DNA of 64,000 nucleotides from Eutypa lata (taxonomy: Eukaryota > Ascomycota > Sordariomycetes > Xylariales > Diatrypaceae), in assembly GCA_022661535.1 (NCBI GenBank), contig JAKULF010000007.1:2480001-2544000 (forward strand). The letters run 5' to 3'. Positions 61,384 through 64,000 of this stretch are shown piece after piece. Below the pieces are notes generated by a model. That model did not search any database. It was not told where the DNA came from and saw only the letters and a program-made list of their open reading frames with translations. Every line of letters starts with the position of its first letter. Position 1 is the stretch's first letter. A program made the translations under genes and the position numbers.

Positions 61384-63117
61384 TTAAATCCTGCACAGTC
61401 TCCCGTCTAGTTCTTGTCTCCAATGCTCACTTCCAACAGCCGTCTGGGCATAGAATATGTCATGTGGGTCATATTCTCGCTTGATCCGTAGTAACCTGTC
61501 GTAATGGTTTCCGTAGAAGACCGACTGGAAATTAGGTTGATGGACGTCGCCTTCATTAAGATATGCACTACCGCCTGGCGTGAGTGCCTCTATCCTGGGG
61601 ATTAGATCACTGGTAATACTACGTATCCTACTCGAAGTTGTATCCCAGTCCAAATAATCAATGAAGGTTCCAATGGTGGCACTGAATAGCGCGTCACGGA
61701 AATGGGGGTTCGCTGAAACCTCGTCGGATACCGAAACACCCCCTTTAACGTTGATCGCGTTACCAACGAAGAGACCCCCACGCTGCAAACTAATATATCT
61801 AATAACATCCACTAAGGCATCAGTGCCGTTGTTCTCCACGAGAGGCCGTGGAATAAATCTCCCTCCAATGTTCTGGTCCGAAACATTAGCCACAGTTGAT
61901 ACAGAATTGTAAGTGTCTAAAAATCCGGGATAGGCTGAAGACGAGTAATTATATTTGAGCCCTAGCTCGTGTAGCCTATCGAAGACGGGGTCAAAATAGG
62001 CGTCAAGTTCCGCCGGCGTCATCCCAGGGGATATCGCTGGTGTCAGGGAGAAACCTTCAGCGGAGACTACGAAGATTGCAATTGCTCCGGCATCAACGAG
62101 AAGCGGAAGAACCAGTAAGAAGGTTCCGATCACTGAATATAAATCATCTGTGTTGTTCCCATCATTGACTATCTCCATATAACTCGTCGAGAAAGAGGTG
62201 TCCGGGAACGTCTTAACGGTTACTGAGACTACAACTCCGTAGGTACTACCGCCACCTCCACGTAGTGCCCAGAATAGGTCACTGCTTTCTACAGCTGTAG
62301 CGATAATAATGTCGCCTGTAGCTGTAATGACTTCATACTCGAGCACTTGGTCCGCGGCGAGGCCGAACTTAGACGATAATGGACCATGACCACCGCCTTG
62401 AATATATCCACCGGCGAACCCGACAGTCGGGCAATTCCCTCCCACTATCATAAGATCATGAGAATCTGCGAACTCATATGCCTCGAGAGTCTCTACCCCA
62501 GCTCCTACTTTGACCGCCGGGCCCTTATAGTCCCTGCCTTGGTACTCTCGAATCAGGTCCATGGACTTCAAGTTATGCGTCCAGATGCTGAGGGCGTGCG
62601 CCCCCGTGGATTTCCCAAGATAGTCATGGCCTGTATTCCGGATAACCAGTCTTATATTGTGGACTGTAGCGAACCGTATAGTTGCCTGAAAATCTGCGAC
62701 GCGGGTGGCATTCACAGCATAGGCAACGTGGTAGCCTATAGTGCACGGTGTTTTGGGCGCTAGGAAGGGGTTGCAACTGTTATTTGAGAACGTATATGCC
62801 ATAGGTGAAGAGGACGAAGGTAAGTGCGTGGTAGAGTAGAACCATTCGCTACGCAATGCATCACATTTCTCTTGACTAAATAATGAATTGCTCTCGCCGA
62901 ACAATGTCTCGTGACAAGGCGCCGAGATTGGTATTGTGGCAATGAGGTTTCCGTTGACAGTTTGATTGAAGAGATCCCACTCCTCCACGGGTGGCCAAGA
63001 AGAATCACTTGGGATCGATCGACAAAAAGGAGGGGTCGTTGTATTTTTGATGCTGTCAACTGCGGTCGCAGATGCGAGCGAGATCAAACTGGTGGTGATG
63101 AGAGAGGTTAACAACAT
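61384..63117 (-). CDS. Secreted FAD-linked oxidase, berberine-bridge-enzyme type
   Basis: A single exon of 577 residues starts at an ATG. Residues 1-19 are a signal peptide with a likely SATA cleavage. The FAD-binding domain includes RNTGHDYLGKSTG, where His164 matches the residue that is covalently linked to FAD in this family. GGNCPTVGFAGG puts Cys229 at the position that makes the second covalent bond in bicovalent members, 65 residues later (62 in berberine bridge enzyme). GGGHGPLSSKFGLAADQVL follows. The BBE C-terminal domain closes with YLNEGDVHQPNFQSVFYG and DPHDIFYAQTAVG. Several N-x-S/T sites suit a glycosylated secreted protein. Expected role: oxidation of an alcohol, carbohydrate or alkaloid-like substrate with H2O2 production. 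The substrate is unknown. Confidence 0.94.
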   Translation of the reverse strand: MLLTSLITTSLISLASATAVDSIKNTTTPPFCRSIPSDSSWPPVEEWDLFNQTVNGNLIATIPISAPCHETLFGESNSLFSQEKCDALRSEWFYSTTHLPSSSSPMAYTFSNNSCNPFLAPKTPCTIGYHVAYAVNATRVADFQATIRFATVHNIRLVIRNTGHDYLGKSTGAHALSIWTHNLKSMDLIREYQGRDYKGPAVKVGAGVETLEAYEFADSHDLMIVGGNCPTVGFAGGYIQGGGHGPLSSKFGLAADQVLEYEVITATGDIIIATAVESSDLFWALRGGGGSTYGVVVSVTVKTFPDTSFSTSYMEIVNDGNNTDDLYSVIGTFLLVLPLLVDAGAIAIFVVSAEGFSLTPAISPGMTPAELDAYFDPVFDRLHELGLKYNYSSSAYPGFLDTYNSVSTVANVSDQNIGGRFIPRPLVENNGTDALVDVIRYISLQRGGLFVGNAINVKGGVSVSDEVSANPHFRDALFSATIGTFIDYLDWDTTSSRIRSITSDLIPRIEALTPGGSAYLNEGDVHQPNFQSVFYGNHYDRLLRIKREYDPHDIFYAQTAVGSEHWRQELDGRLCRI

Positions 63118-64000
63118 CGTTGCTGGTATCGTTGATAGTTTGCAATTACTTGGTTTCTTTGAAATGGGAAACCGGGTAAAGTGTGACTATATGCACCAAG
63201 AGGTGACCGGCGGTAAGAATGAATGCGTGATGTCTAATACCGGAATCTCTGTAGTAAGCCGCAAGGGTGCATCCAACTTCAGACCAGCCTTTTATAACCG
63301 AGATTGCAGTTGCTGGCCGATTCTTAGTTTTCCTTGCTGAATTATTATCAGATCCTACCTTTCAAACGACTACCGATTCTTAAGCCAAATGTCAACTATC
63401 ACCATCATTATATTTGTTAATTTTAGACGCCGCCAGCTCATGGCTTCTATCACATAATCACTTGTAAGAGGGGGTTACATTGCACGTGGGCTGATGATGT
63501 AACATGTTCCCTATCGCCACGAGGTGTTTATCATATCCATTTATACATGCCTATACGAGCACTCATCTAATTGGTGTTCCTTCTATTACTGATTGTGAAA
63601 CTGACGCGGGTAGGGCGGCCTGTGCAGTAACCTCCCTGCCTCCAGACGTTATTGTATAACTTGATAGAGACGCATGAACCGCCCAGATTCTATTTCAGGG
63701 GTTTGATCTTGTTAAACAAAAGCAATGAAAGCAAGGGATCAATTTCACATATAAAGTATCACCGGGCAAGACGAAGCGATCATGAATTATACCGCCATTG
63801 CCCTCCTCCACCACAGGGAAGACACGACACCGTCCCAATTCCGCGTACATTATAACGGTTTCAGTCGCGGAGATAGTAACCACAATACGCAAATGAAATA
63901 TTTGTATATACCTCTATAACTAAACACTACCCTTATATTGATACGATACCAATTCCCGGCTTCACTAGTAATTCATTACCACATATAGGGTTTATCACAG
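63118..64000. other. Upstream flank of FAD oxidase, no gene seen
   Basis: This is 0.88 kb to the window end. It contains the minus-strand promoter of the FAD oxidase and only short frames (for example 63,652-63,855). Nothing else was recognised; a gene could begin beyond the right edge. Confidence 0.5.

Noticed and set aside
1..64000. tRNA, rRNA and CRISPR arrays
   Set aside because: No cloverleaf-like GTTCGAnnC context with matching arms, no rRNA blocks, and no regularly spaced repeats were found by reading. This is not a substitute for a tRNA scan.

Overview
This window is eukaryotic nuclear DNA from a filamentous ascomycete (Pezizomycotina, probably Sordariomycetes-like; the genus cannot be fixed from the sequence). 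The evidence is short introns of about 50-90 nt with GTAAGT/GTATGT donors and CTAAC/CTGAC branch sites, typical fungal families (Zn2Cys6 regulator, HET-domain relic, fungal MFS, Spo14-type phospholipase D, secreted BBE-type oxidase), and a large AT-only block with the signature of repeat-induced point mutation (RIP).

Layout. 1-8,520 is an extreme AT isochore (two counted lines have 3/60 and 6/60 G+C) that runs off the left edge. It is interrupted by one island of ordinary composition at about 2,526-3,018. From 8.5 kb onward the composition is normal and gene-bearing. In order: zinc alcohol dehydrogenase (-), MFS transporter (+), a Lys/Ala-tailed protein of unknown function (+), Spo14-type phospholipase D (+), a three-finger C2H2 protein (-), two small proteins of unknown function (+), an F-box-like protein (-), a short-chain dehydrogenase (-) divergent from a fungal transcription-factor-like protein (+), a large coiled-coil protein (-), a Rieske/AIF-type oxidoreductase (-) divergent from a seven-exon Zn2Cys6 regulator (+), a 5'-truncated HET pseudogene (+), the Paf1-complex subunit Rtf1 (-), a 251-bp MITE-like element, the ubiquinone-biosynthesis hydroxylase Coq7 (+), a GNAT acetyltransferase (+), a decayed MDR reductase (-), a BTB protein (-), a roughly 3-kb gene-poor stretch, and a secreted FAD oxidase (-).

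The genes are a mixture of conserved housekeeping genes (PLD, RTF1, COQ7) and accessory genes (ADH, MFS, SDR, regulators, FAD oxidase). I see no biosynthetic backbone enzyme (PKS, NRPS, terpene synthase), so I do not call a secondary-metabolite cluster. Two neighbouring pairs (SDR with the TF-like gene, and Rieske/AIF with the Zn2Cys6 gene) share divergent promoters and are the only local regulatory pairings I would suggest. The right half carries several decayed genes (HET, MDR, and possibly an FAD-oxidase fragment near 36.3 kb), which suggests an accessory or rearranged neighbourhood. Notable fine structure includes two GC-AG introns (C2H2 and BTB genes), a PLD stop codon that overlaps a well-formed intron donor, a 22-bp terminal inverted repeat on the MITE, and an acetyltransferase intron with a 17-C run.

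All exon joins were deduced by eye from reading frames, splice consensus and family motifs. None has transcript support here.
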